DNA of 64,000 bases, from the IMG/VR virus record IMGVR_UViG_3300044618_002782, positions 64,001-128,000 of that record. The stretch is one strand, 5' to 3'. Origin of the DNA: a virus. Position 1 is the first letter of the stretch. Every line of letters starts with the position of its first letter. A program made the position numbers and the translations under genes. Positions 17,200 through 25,044 of this stretch are shown one piece after another. The notes beneath the pieces were generated by a model that worked only from the letters and a program-made list of their open reading frames with translations, did no database searches and was not told where the DNA came from.

Positions 17200-17534
17200 T
17201 ATAATGTATCAGGCCAATCACGAAACAGTGCATGTTGAATATCACCTGCAACAAACTGATTGAATGATTGATGTTTCTGTTCCAATTCGCCTTCCAATGG
17301 AGCTACCCGAGCAAAAGCAGCATCCATCTGTGCCATGTTAACAAACTCCATCATGATGTGCCATTCGGGCATGTCAGCGATTGATCTGAATCCCATCTTG
17401 CATCGGGTTATTCTAAACGATTCCATTTTCTTTTCGTCGACTAGGTGCTGCAAGAATCTGCGCATATTGGTTACCCAATCTATGTCTGTAATGTCGCCTG
17501 CTTTGTTTGCCCAAATATGATATATGTCTGCCAT
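17199..17534 (-). CDS. Small conserved protein, DUF6614-like
   Basis: A 111-aa protein that opens IYHIWANKAGDITDIDWVTN and contains FRITRCKMGFRSI, PEWHIMMEFVNMAQMDAAFA and a final FRDWPD. The order of these blocks resembles DUF6614, a small family with a ferredoxin-like (dimeric alpha/beta barrel) look found in cyanobacteria and proteobacteria; this is recognition from memory, not a search. The role is unknown. It is the last gene of a three-gene minus-strand run and ends in a hairpin terminator. A ribosome site (AGAGGAAAAC) precedes its ATG. Confidence 0.62.
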   Translation of the reverse strand: MADIYHIWANKAGDITDIDWVTNMRRFLQHLVDEKKMESFRITRCKMGFRSIADMPEWHIMMEFVNMAQMDAAFARVAPLEGELEQKHQSFNQFVAGDIQHALFRDWPDTL

Positions 17535-17543
17535 TGTTTTCCT

Positions 17544-17978
17544 CTAAGGGTGTGGTCCTAATATTTCAAAGCCGTCGAAGCTTTGTTTGTACAAGTGTAC
17601 TTGATCCAAATACAGGTATTTGAAACCGCGCTGCTGATATATTGCGCATTCTGTACGCAAACTTTCTATGCCCAGGCGTGTTTTGGGATTGCGATATGTC
17701 CAGGCAAATTGACTGGCCAGCACATTGTGATCGTCATAGCGTTTCATCAAACTAAATGCAACCAACTCACCGGCATCTCTGTAGCCAATGATGTCTGTGG
17801 TGGGATCCAGATACTGGCTATCAAAAATTGGCATTACACTGGCAAAGTGCTTGTAGATACAGTAGGTTCTGTAGATATTGTTTAACTGTGTAATGTCTGG
17901 CTCGGTGATGTAGTACCAGTCTGTTGTGGGTCGATACTGTGTTTCTTCCAGCCGTATTCTGGCAAATTGATAACTCAC
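17544..17978 (-). CDS. Possible GNAT-fold acyl/aminoacyl-transferase-like protein
   Basis: A 144-aa protein. The second half (GELVAFSLMKRYDDHNVLAS, then NPKTRLGIESLRTECAIYQQ, then RGFKYLYLDQVHLYKQSFDG) has the strand-helix rhythm of a GNAT domain, with some similarity in wording to the C-terminal half of arginyl/leucyl-tRNA-protein transferases (L-G-I-x-S-L plus a Y-L-Y-L strand). That would make it an enzyme adding an acyl or aminoacyl group to a protein or peptide, but the match is weak. Its start overlaps the preceding stop by four bases (ATGA), so it is made together with the 17975-18472 protein. Confidence 0.5.
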   Translation of the reverse strand: MSYQFARIRLEETQYRPTTDWYYITEPDITQLNNIYRTYCIYKHFASVMPIFDSQYLDPTTDIIGYRDAGELVAFSLMKRYDDHNVLASQFAWTYRNPKTRLGIESLRTECAIYQQRGFKYLYLDQVHLYKQSFDGFEILGPHP

Positions 17979-18472
17979 GATCTGGGATCCTCTCTGCCAG
18001 AAAACAGCACCGTCAAGTACTGGTCAGGCCATGAATCATAAAAGCCGCGATCAGCCAGCATGCGAGCATGTGAATTCAGTTTGTTTAGGTCCTGTAAGAA
18101 ACAAATAGCCCAGGTACCCTGATTCATTACAACACCGTTGACTGTTTCTACATCGCCGGGATGATCAGCCAAGGCAAACATACCGCGACTTTGCAAGTGC
18201 CATACATTTAAATTATCAACCATTTGGTTGAATTCCGCAGCTGAAAAACGATCAGCTGCGTACACATAAGCAATAACATCATAGTTTTCCATATGCTGAA
18301 ACGCACCATCTGATATGGGATTGATTTGCCCGGGTCTGATGTCAAATTGATTTTCTACTCTGGCCCGTCTGGCATACGGACACGGTGCCCACCCGTTCAA
18401 TAATGAATTAGGCTTTTCTACAAAATCAATAACCCACTGAGTGATGTCTTGTTTGGCTTGTTCAAAGTTCAT
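17975..18472 (-). CDS. Conserved protein of unknown function
   Basis: A 165-aa protein. Near the N-terminus it has GWAPCPYARRARVENQF, a Cys-Pro motif in a region that looks catalytic or metal-binding. The middle (MENYDVIAYVYAADRFSAAE) and the end (FLQDLNKLNSHARMLADRGF) look like an alpha/beta fold. I do not recognise the family. It begins three bases after the stop of a GIY-YIG homing endonuclease gene, so that element has inserted just upstream of a small co-translated group (this gene, the GNAT-like gene, the DUF6614-like gene). Confidence 0.6.
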   Translation of the reverse strand: MNFEQAKQDITQWVIDFVEKPNSLLNGWAPCPYARRARVENQFDIRPGQINPISDGAFQHMENYDVIAYVYAADRFSAAEFNQMVDNLNVWHLQSRGMFALADHPGDVETVNGVVMNQGTWAICFLQDLNKLNSHARMLADRGFYDSWPDQYLTVLFSGREDPRS

Positions 18473-18474
18473 GT

Positions 18475-19089
18475 TTACTTTTGTTCTCGTAATGCCGCAT
18501 ACTTGGCTTTTCTACCTTCTGAAATAGCTTTTCGGTGTGCATCAGATTTTGGCTTACGCATTTTTTGTTTAGTTTCTTCTGACCTAGGACCGTTAGACTT
18601 GCCTGTAAAGTGTTCTGATAATTTTTTCTTATGCTCGTCTGACTTTGTTTTACCTTTTAATGAATCAGATATCTTTTTTGATATTTCGTATTTTTTCTCG
18701 TCTGTATATTCTGTTGGTTTTCTACCCTTTTGTGCTTGGCTCATTCGAAGTTTTTGATCAACTGTACGCTTTTTACCTGTATTTTTTGCTACTCTTTTTT
18801 CTATAGTTTCGGTAGTAGCTATTCTTCCAGATACACCTTCACCGCCATCAGTTAGATTTCTAAGTATACCAGTTCCTAAGTCTTTTCTTCCGTGGCATGC
18901 AATAAGCTCAATTTCTAACCTAAATGCATCCTCTTCAGATAGATTTTTTTTAATCAGTTGTATTCTATTATTATCAGCAGGCTTGGGTGTGGTTCTATTA
19001 TTGATATAGGCCCTATTACCTTTTCCTTTGCCGATGTAATACGGAGTTCCGTCTTCCCTAAGATATTGATAAACATAATAATTATTCAT
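18475..19089 (-). CDS. GIY-YIG homing endonuclease with NUMOD3 repeats
   Basis: The 204-aa product starts with a GIY-YIG domain ([20 protein letters not shown]; later [20 protein letters not shown] with the conserved Arg and Glu region and NLTDGGEG). The basic C-terminal half repeats short DNA-binding NUMOD3 units (EEKYEISKKISDSLKGKTKS-like, SEETKQKMRKPKSDAHRKAI). Such genes spread by cutting phage genomes that lack them. The late motif CATAAATA lies 5 nt before the ATG and no Shine-Dalgarno is present. It is closely related in its core to the gene at 49331-49966 (shared [17 protein letters not shown]). Confidence 0.88.
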   Translation of the reverse strand: MNNYYVYQYLREDGTPYYIGKGKGNRAYINNRTTPKPADNNRIQLIKKNLSEEDAFRLEIELIACHGRKDLGTGILRNLTDGGEGVSGRIATTETIEKRVAKNTGKKRTVDQKLRMSQAQKGRKPTEYTDEKKYEISKKISDSLKGKTKSDEHKKKLSEHFTGKSNGPRSEETKQKMRKPKSDAHRKAISEGRKAKYAALREQK

Positions 19090-19094
19090 AAATT

Positions 19095-19102
19095 TATTTA
19101 TG
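19095..19102 (-). promoter_or_regulatory. Late promoter motif fused to a GIY-YIG start
   Basis: Minus strand CATAAATA, 5 nt before the ATG at 19089; predicts a leaderless mRNA. Confidence 0.6.
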
Positions 19103-19117
19103 TGGTTTACCTTTTTT

Positions 19118-19294
19118 CTAAAAAAAAGGTAATCCCGACTTCTTAGTAGTCTCTAAATTCTCTTTGACAATGTTGTTGACAATTTCTCGTTCGCGACTAC
19201 TCATGTTCATTCCTTCAGAGTAGGACAGACCACCGCGCATGTACCAACACAATTTTAATACTTCGCTGCGTATGCTCATGGCCTCCTTTTCCAT
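19118..19294 (-). CDS. Short hub-associated ORF with unclear start
   Basis: The minus strand downstream of the gp26-like gene encodes 58 residues from the ATG at 19294: MEKEAMSIRSEVLKLCWYMR, then GGLSYSEGMNM and a KENLETTKKSGLPFF end. This type of small protein with a YMRGG motif and a GLPFF end is found next to gp26 genes in T4-like phages of aquatic bacteria. The frame stays open upstream for 14 more codons (LDTEQIVKLIDG precedes the Met), back to a CTG overlapping the gp26 stop, but contains no ATG, GTG or TTG. The true start may be CTG 19336, ATG 19294, or a ribosomal frameshift from gp26. The ATG at 19294 lacks a ribosome site. Confidence 0.7.
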   Translation of the reverse strand: MEKEAMSIRSEVLKLCWYMRGGLSYSEGMNMSSREREIVNNIVKENLETTKKSGLPFF

Positions 19295-19332
19295 GCCGTC
19301 GATCAGTTTGACAATTTGCTCTGTGTCTAATG

Positions 19333-20172
19333 TCAGGAGGCGGCTACGAAAAAATTAGACATGTCCAAGGTAAAAATCTGGCGATACTGATGTGTACACG
19401 ACGGACACGTGATATCCAACGGCTGTATCTCGCTGGATTCCCTCAGTTTGATCACAAAATCTCGTATGCTGTTGAAAACAACACGGTCGCAATTGACAAT
19501 AAATTCTTCAATGTGTTCTTGTTCTGTAACAATGGCAGCAGGGGTTCTGATTTCGGTAATGCTTTGGCTTATGGCCTTGACAGTGACTTCCACCAAGGTT
19601 TTCATCATGGCGTTCATTTTCTCAATCTTGTCTTTTTCTGCAAGTTCGGTACTTTCGTTTACCATCTGCAGTGTCTTTTGCTGCTCAAACTGTTGCAAGC
19701 TGTTGTCAACCATTTCGCGATAATTAAGCGGCCTAAAATGAAATGTAAGATCACCTTGGGTCAACGGTTTATTATAGTCACTAGACTTCAGCCTGTCGAC
19801 AACACCGCGCAAATCTAATCCAAAATCATGTTCTTCGCCGCAGGCTGGACATGTAGAACCAATATCCATGTCGTGACCGTAACTGGCGATACGAATAGCT
19901 ATCAGCAACACATCGACATCGGGCGCAGGAACAGCCCATGCCTGTTTGATATTTGGAACACAACTTTTGATAACTCCCACCACTGCTTCCCCGTTGAACA
20001 AGGCATCTGGTGTGCGATAACTGATTTCGTCGATGGCAGTCATGGGCAACACAGGTATTTCGCCGTTAACCGGGTAATCGAGCGACCCGGGTAGCCAGTG
20101 TTGGCCTTGACTGGGCAATCGAATATAAATTGCCGGTTGGCGAAAAAATTTCGATAAGGGATTTGAATTCAT
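19333..20172 (-). CDS. 26: gp26-like baseplate hub protein, copy A
   Basis: A 279-aa member of the T4 baseplate hub family (gp26/gp51 type). It opens NPLSKFFRQPAIYIRLPSQG, then has IPVLPMTAIDEISYRTPDAL, SCVPNIKQAWAVPAPDVDVL and LLIAIRIASYGHDMDIG, all typical of this family. Two zinc-ribbon halves, CPACGEEH (about 108-115) and CPSCTHQY (about 255-262), bracket the middle. A paralogue lies just upstream (20195-21016). The 3' end overlaps the open frame of a short protein. An AAGGATCGCT ribosome site precedes the ATG. Confidence 0.83.
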   Translation of the reverse strand: MNSNPLSKFFRQPAIYIRLPSQGQHWLPGSLDYPVNGEIPVLPMTAIDEISYRTPDALFNGEAVVGVIKSCVPNIKQAWAVPAPDVDVLLIAIRIASYGHDMDIGSTCPACGEEHDFGLDLRGVVDRLKSSDYNKPLTQGDLTFHFRPLNYREMVDNSLQQFEQQKTLQMVNESTELAEKDKIEKMNAMMKTLVEVTVKAISQSITEIRTPAAIVTEQEHIEEFIVNCDRVVFNSIRDFVIKLRESSEIQPLDITCPSCTHQYRQIFTLDMSNFFVAAS

Positions 20173-20194
20173 AGCGATCCTTTGAGCAACGCAG

Positions 20195-21016
20195 TTACTC
20201 GTTGTTTGATAAATTCAGGCTGTAGGCCTGTGTATATTGGTTAGCACAATTGCTGCAGGTCACTGCAGCAGGTTTGAGTTCTGCTGGGGCACGGCGAGCA
20301 ATAATGTTGTTTTGCAGTTGCATGTAAACCGTACGATCGCAGTTGCGTAACCATTCTGCTATGTGTTCTGGATCGCGAACTTCGGCCTCAGGAGTTTGCA
20401 CCGAGTGTATGTTTTTTGTCAGCACCTGGGTGGACAACGATCTAACTTTGGTCAACAGTTCGTCGATTTTTTCTGCTTGATTGACAGGATCGGCGTTGTC
20501 TTGTAGCAGGCGTTCGGCATCTATATCGCTAAATTGATTTTGATTTATGTCAGTTATTTCGCGATAAGTGATAGGCTTAAAAAATACTTTAAGATCAGCA
20601 ATTTGTTCGGGTATATCGTAGTCAACTGACGAAATCTGGTTAATAGCATCTGATAAATTAACAGATATTTTTTCTTCGTGCTGACAAGCAAGGCATTGTG
20701 CAGCCACAGACAGTTCTGGACCGTGTGTGGCTATCTTGATTGCAGTCAACAGTTTGTCGATGTCAATGACTGGTACTGCCCAGGCATCTTTGATGTCGGG
20801 AACACAACTTTCAATCACAGATACAACAGCAGTACCGGTAGCTTGTCCAACGTCTGACATAAACACCAACTCATCCTGCCTGGTCATGGCCAACACAGGA
20901 TACTGATTATTTTCCGACGGATTGATGGCATTTTTGGAATAGAACTTTCCGCCGCTGGGCAACGACACCTGCAGCACAGAATGTCTAAAGTATTGGTTTA
21001 ACGGGTTTGGAGTCAT
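20195..21016 (-). CDS. 26: gp26-like baseplate hub protein, copy B
   Basis: Same architecture and length as copy A: NPLNQYFRHSVLQVSLPSGG, YPVLAMTRQDELVFMSDVGQ, SCVPDIKDAWAVPVIDIDKL and LLTAIKIATHGPELSVAAQC. Its zinc-ribbon halves are CLACQHEE and CSNCANQY. The two proteins align over their full length, so this is an old tandem duplication with both copies intact; they may form a hetero-oligomer in the hub. The gene starts at 21016, divergent from the tape-measure-like gene at 21064, across a 47-nt gap. Confidence 0.82.
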   Translation of the reverse strand: MTPNPLNQYFRHSVLQVSLPSGGKFYSKNAINPSENNQYPVLAMTRQDELVFMSDVGQATGTAVVSVIESCVPDIKDAWAVPVIDIDKLLTAIKIATHGPELSVAAQCLACQHEEKISVNLSDAINQISSVDYDIPEQIADLKVFFKPITYREITDINQNQFSDIDAERLLQDNADPVNQAEKIDELLTKVRSLSTQVLTKNIHSVQTPEAEVRDPEHIAEWLRNCDRTVYMQLQNNIIARRAPAELKPAAVTCSNCANQYTQAYSLNLSNNE

Positions 21017-21029
21017 GGTTTGTTTGCCA

Positions 21030-21037
21030 GGTAAATA
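21030..21037 (+). promoter_or_regulatory. Late promoter motif before the tape-measure-like gene
   Basis: GGTAAATA, 26 nt upstream of the GTG start at 21064. Confidence 0.55.
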
Positions 21038-21063
21038 TATCTGTATACTTATAGGCTAAAACG

Positions 21064-24000
21064 GTGGACGAACAAAAAATCAATGACCTAATTTACGAGA
21101 TTCAAATTCTTGTCAGTACTCTCAGTAAAGGCAGCACAGCCACTAGCAGTAGCACCACCACCACCAGCAACAAAGGGATGACCGACAAGAGTGCTACTCA
21201 ATTGATTGCGGCGCTGGGAGTCTTGGCTTCTAAATTAGGCGGTGCTGCTCGTAATCGCAAAGAAGAAATTCGAGCAGCTAACGATTTTGCCAACAGTGTA
21301 ACAGTTGCTGCCAATCGCGCAGAAAAAGCAGCAGAAAAGCAAGCAAAAAAATCAGAAGATTTTGCCAACGCTGCTGCTGCAAATGCAGAGCAGCTTAGAC
21401 GTGCTAGTTTGTCTGCAAAACAAATAGCACAAGACCAAGCCAATGCTAATAAACAATCAATAGTAGAAGCAAATAGATTAAAAAACGCAACCGACAATCT
21501 CAAACGGGGCATGGACGACGCCTATAAATCCATTGCTAGTTTAGTAGCAAACACTCAAGCATCTACTCATGACTATGCATCTGCTATGTCAAGCGCAGCT
21601 ACACCAGTATTAAAATTTGCTTCTCTAATGGGTGGCCCAGTTACCAAAGGCTTGAGTTTTTTTGGCCAAGCATTAATTCAATGGGGAGTAGCAGCAGCCA
21701 AGCAAGCTGATCAACAATTTAAGGCATTTGATCGATTAGCTAAAGTTGGCGGTAGCAGTATTGGGAGTCTCCGAGAGCTATACGAGCTGACTAAATCTTT
21801 TAACTACACATCAAACGAATTAGATAAACTTGGTGATGTTTTAGTTGCAAATAGTGACAACATTGCATTGCTTGGCAAAGGATTCACTGATGGCAGCAAA
21901 GGCATTGGCAAAGTTATGTCCCAGTTTAGTGCTGGCGCAGATTCTTTTAGAGAACAATTTCGTGCGCTAGGCATGGCCTATGAATCACAAAACGAAGCTT
22001 TGATGGGATATGCTGCCAACGAAGCCAGGCTGGGCCGAGCACGTCAATTACAAGATAAAAATGCTGGTGCAACATTTGCTGAATATTTAAAAAATGTTGA
22101 AGCTATTACCAGGCTAACTGGTGCCGATCGTGCAAAACAAGAAGCTGCGCAGGCTAAAACACTAGCTAAAGAGCAGTTCAGAGTCAGATTAGAACAAGCC
22201 AAGGCCCCAGGCGGCGATCCAAAAGAACTTGCAAGATTAACTAAAATCCAAGAAGCAATTACATTGGCTAGCGCATCTGGTGCAGAAGACGTGGCAGATC
22301 AGCTTCGTGCCTTAGCCGGCGGATTTATAGGAGCCAAAGGCGGCGAAGGTATTACACAACTGCTGGGCGGCGAAGCGTCGGCAATGCTGGACAGTTTAGA
22401 CGAAAACACAGACGCTTTGGCGTTTGTTAAAAACTTGCTTGCAAAAACTACTCAAGCTCAAATTGGTGCTTTTGGAACACTAGGGCGTGTCGGCGGGCTG
22501 GAATCCCAGACTGGTATTGGTGTAGGACAAACAGCTGACGCAGCCGCACGCCTCGGCGACGAAAAGACTCTTGCAGCAATAAGAGCAAAAATTGAAGAAC
22601 AACTCAGGTCACCTGATCCCATACTCAGAACAAAAGCTGAGACAGACAAAGCTACTTTAGAAAAAGGTCAGAATCTTCAAGATTTTATTCAAGTAGCAAT
22701 TCCTGCTGCAACCACGGCTACTAATATATTTGCTCGGGCATTATCAAACGCAACTGAATTTCTTGCAACTAAAAAAGATTCAGCACTAACAAAATCGTCC
22801 GACGATGCCAACTATAAAGCCATGGGATTAATAGACAAGAGTTTTTCTCTTGTGGCACGCGGCTTAGAAAATGTTGCTGATATAGTTGGGTTAGACTATG
22901 TGGCTAGTCAAGCCCGGGGTAACCGTATTGAAAACGAAGGAAGATATTTTAAAGATTTAGTTTCAAGAAAATCTAAAGCTGCCCAAGAAGCAGGAGTTGA
23001 ATCTGGGCTAACTCAAGAGCAAATTGCAGCAGCCGCAGCTCGATCAGTAATAGAAAACGCACCAAAATACGCCACTGGCGGTATTGCTTCGGGCCCTGGT
23101 AGTGGACACTTGGCCATGCTGCACGGTACAGAAGCTGTTATACCTTTAGCCGGTGGTGGCATACCCGTAAAATTGTCCGGTGGCGGTGGTATAGAGTCAG
23201 GCCCGGTGTTCAATCCACAAACAGAAACCAATTTCTTATTGGAAAAAAACAACGAAGAACTGGTCAAGGCCAACGTGACGCTGAGTCAAATGCTGGAAGC
23301 TATAACTGGCGGCGCTACAGTAACCGGAGGCGGCGGCGGTGGTGGTGGAACCTCCGAAAAAGTTGCTCAAGAAGCATTAGCCGAACATGATCATGCACAC
23401 CCGCATGAACCTGCTGCTGCTGCAGATCCTGAACTGGCTAAACAGATTGGCAAGATTGTAATGCCACTGGAAAAGATGAATGTAACCAGCGGCTTTGGTA
23501 ATCGCACAATGGATGGCAAAGTGCAAGGACACGGTGCCATCGATCTAGCAGGCAAAATTGGTGACAAGGTCATGGCACCAATATCGGGCATAGCCAGAGT
23601 ATTGAGCGAAAAAGAATCTGGTGGCTACGGCAACATGGTTGAAGTCACTGATGAGAAAACAGGTGTCAAGCACATGCTGGCTCACCTGGACAAGAGCATG
23701 GTCAAGACTGGTGAAGTGATCAAGGCTGGCCAACAGATCGGCACCTTGGGCAACACAGGCAAAAGCACAGGGGCTCACCTGCATCACGAAATGCGGGATA
23801 AATTTGGCAAAAAAATAGATCCTACCCAGTTTTATTCAGGTCCTGGATTTGGATCAACAGCAGGCGGAGCTGCTACTGGAAACCCCAACATTGCCAGACA
23901 AGGTCGAAGAGCAGGAGCAACTCAGTACCCTGCTGCACCTGATATGATGTCAGGCGAACTTGGCAAAATGTCTGAGAAATACGAAACCGGCGGTCGCGGA

Positions 24001-25008
24001 AGTGGAACAGTAGGTTGGGACAAAGTAGGCGGCACCAGCTACGGAAAATATCAAATAGCATCCAAAGTGGGTGCCATGAAAGACTTTCTCAAGTTTGCAG
24101 AACAGTCAGGTCGCGGCGATGTTGCTAAGAAATTACGAGATGCAGGCGCAGAATCCGATACAGGCGGAACCAGTGGTAAATCAGTGGACGTTTGGAAACA
24201 AATGGCTGCCAGCGGCGAACTAGGTGATCTAGAATCTCAGTTTATTAAACAAAAAAGTTTTGATCCAGCAATGGCTGGTCTCAAAGACAATGACCTCAGA
24301 AAGAGAATTGAAGGCAACAAAGCCCTTAAAGAAATGATGTTTAGCACCAGTGTGCAGCACGGCGGTGGCGGTGCTGCTGGCATCATGAACAAAGTCTACA
24401 AAAAAGGCATGAGTGACGAAGACCTCATCAAGGCAACTTATGCAGAACGTGGCACCAGATTTGGCGGCAGCACCGCCGAAGTACAAAAAAGTGTTAAAAA
24501 TAGATTTGTAAGCGAAGAAAAAGATGTAATGGCCATGTTGGGCATGCCAGCCGGTAACGGTGTTCCGGGGGCAGCCCCAGGCGCACCAATGGTTGCAGGT
24601 GCACAATCTGGTCCTAGAACCACAGGTTCCTTGAGATCAGCCCTGGGATTACCCGAAGGTAGCGCAGGTGCAGGTGCAGGTACAGGTGGATTGATGGGCA
24701 TGTTGGGCGGCATGTTGGGTCTGGGAGGATCAACTACAGGACAAGCTGGAATCACGGCCGGTGGAGCTCCTGGCGCAATTGGATCTGATATCTCGGCTAT
24801 CACACAGGCTATGGAAGCACAAACAGCAGCAACACAAACAGCTATTACGTCAGGCATGGAAAATCTCACAACACAATTGGTAGATAAACTGGGAGGTGCC
24901 GGTGGCACCAATGATCCTGCAGTGCCAACCTTGTTGGGAGAAATATTGGCTGCACAACGCGATCAAACCACAGCTATCAACAAACTAATTCAAGTTAGTA
25001 CTGCGTAA
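21064..25008 (+). CDS. Giant tape-measure-like virion protein with M23 peptidase domain
   Basis: A 1314-aa protein starting at GTG. Residues 1-200 are Ala/Lys/Gln-rich helices; 190-560 continue helical with a hydrophobic patch (GGPVTKGLSFFGQALIQWGV). Around 800-930 is an M23/LytM endopeptidase domain: NVTSGFGNRTMDG, GHGAIDLA (first metal His-x6-Asp), then GNTGKSTGAHLHHE (the HLH of the active site). Residues about 970-1150 (GTSYGKYQIASKVGAMKDF, FSTSVQHGGGGAAGIMNKVY) look like a second cell-wall enzyme domain of the phage glycosidase type. The C-terminus ends in short helices. It probably spans the tail and opens the cell wall, replacing the lysozyme missing from the gp5-like spike. The gene precedes the portal gene. 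Confidence 0.8.
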   Translation: MDEQKINDLIYEIQILVSTLSKGSTATSSSTTTTSNKGMTDKSATQLIAALGVLASKLGGAARNRKEEIRAANDFANSVTVAANRAEKAAEKQAKKSEDFANAAAANAEQLRRASLSAKQIAQDQANANKQSIVEANRLKNATDNLKRGMDDAYKSIASLVANTQASTHDYASAMSSAATPVLKFASLMGGPVTKGLSFFGQALIQWGVAAAKQADQQFKAFDRLAKVGGSSIGSLRELYELTKSFNYTSNELDKLGDVLVANSDNIALLGKGFTDGSKGIGKVMSQFSAGADSFREQFRALGMAYESQNEALMGYAANEARLGRARQLQDKNAGATFAEYLKNVEAITRLTGADRAKQEAAQAKTLAKEQFRVRLEQAKAPGGDPKELARLTKIQEAITLASASGAEDVADQLRALAGGFIGAKGGEGITQLLGGEASAMLDSLDENTDALAFVKNLLAKTTQAQIGAFGTLGRVGGLESQTGIGVGQTADAAARLGDEKTLAAIRAKIEEQLRSPDPILRTKAETDKATLEKGQNLQDFIQVAIPAATTATNIFARALSNATEFLATKKDSALTKSSDDANYKAMGLIDKSFSLVARGLENVADIVGLDYVASQARGNRIENEGRYFKDLVSRKSKAAQEAGVESGLTQEQIAAAAARSVIENAPKYATGGIASGPGSGHLAMLHGTEAVIPLAGGGIPVKLSGGGGIESGPVFNPQTETNFLLEKNNEELVKANVTLSQMLEAITGGATVTGGGGGGGGTSEKVAQEALAEHDHAHPHEPAAAADPELAKQIGKIVMPLEKMNVTSGFGNRTMDGKVQGHGAIDLAGKIGDKVMAPISGIARVLSEKESGGYGNMVEVTDEKTGVKHMLAHLDKSMVKTGEVIKAGQQIGTLGNTGKSTGAHLHHEMRDKFGKKIDPTQFYSGPGFGSTAGGAATGNPNIARQGRRAGATQYPAAPDMMSGELGKMSEKYETGGRGSGTVGWDKVGGTSYGKYQIASKVGAMKDFLKFAEQSGRGDVAKKLRDAGAESDTGGTSGKSVDVWKQMAASGELGDLESQFIKQKSFDPAMAGLKDNDLRKRIEGNKALKEMMFSTSVQHGGGGAAGIMNKVYKKGMSDEDLIKATYAERGTRFGGSTAEVQKSVKNRFVSEEKDVMAMLGMPAGNGVPGAAPGAPMVAGAQSGPRTTGSLRSALGLPEGSAGAGAGTGGLMGMLGGMLGLGGSTTGQAGITAGGAPGAIGSDISAITQAMEAQTAATQTAITSGMENLTTQLVDKLGGAGGTNDPAVPTLLGEILAAQRDQTTAINKLIQVSTA

Positions 25009-25044
25009 TGAATAAGTATATAATTGTAAATTACGGATTAATAA

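Noticed and set aside
25009-25044. Late promoter before the portal gene
   Set aside because: GATTAATAA just before the ATG lacks the TAAATA core; portal may be read through from the upstream gene.
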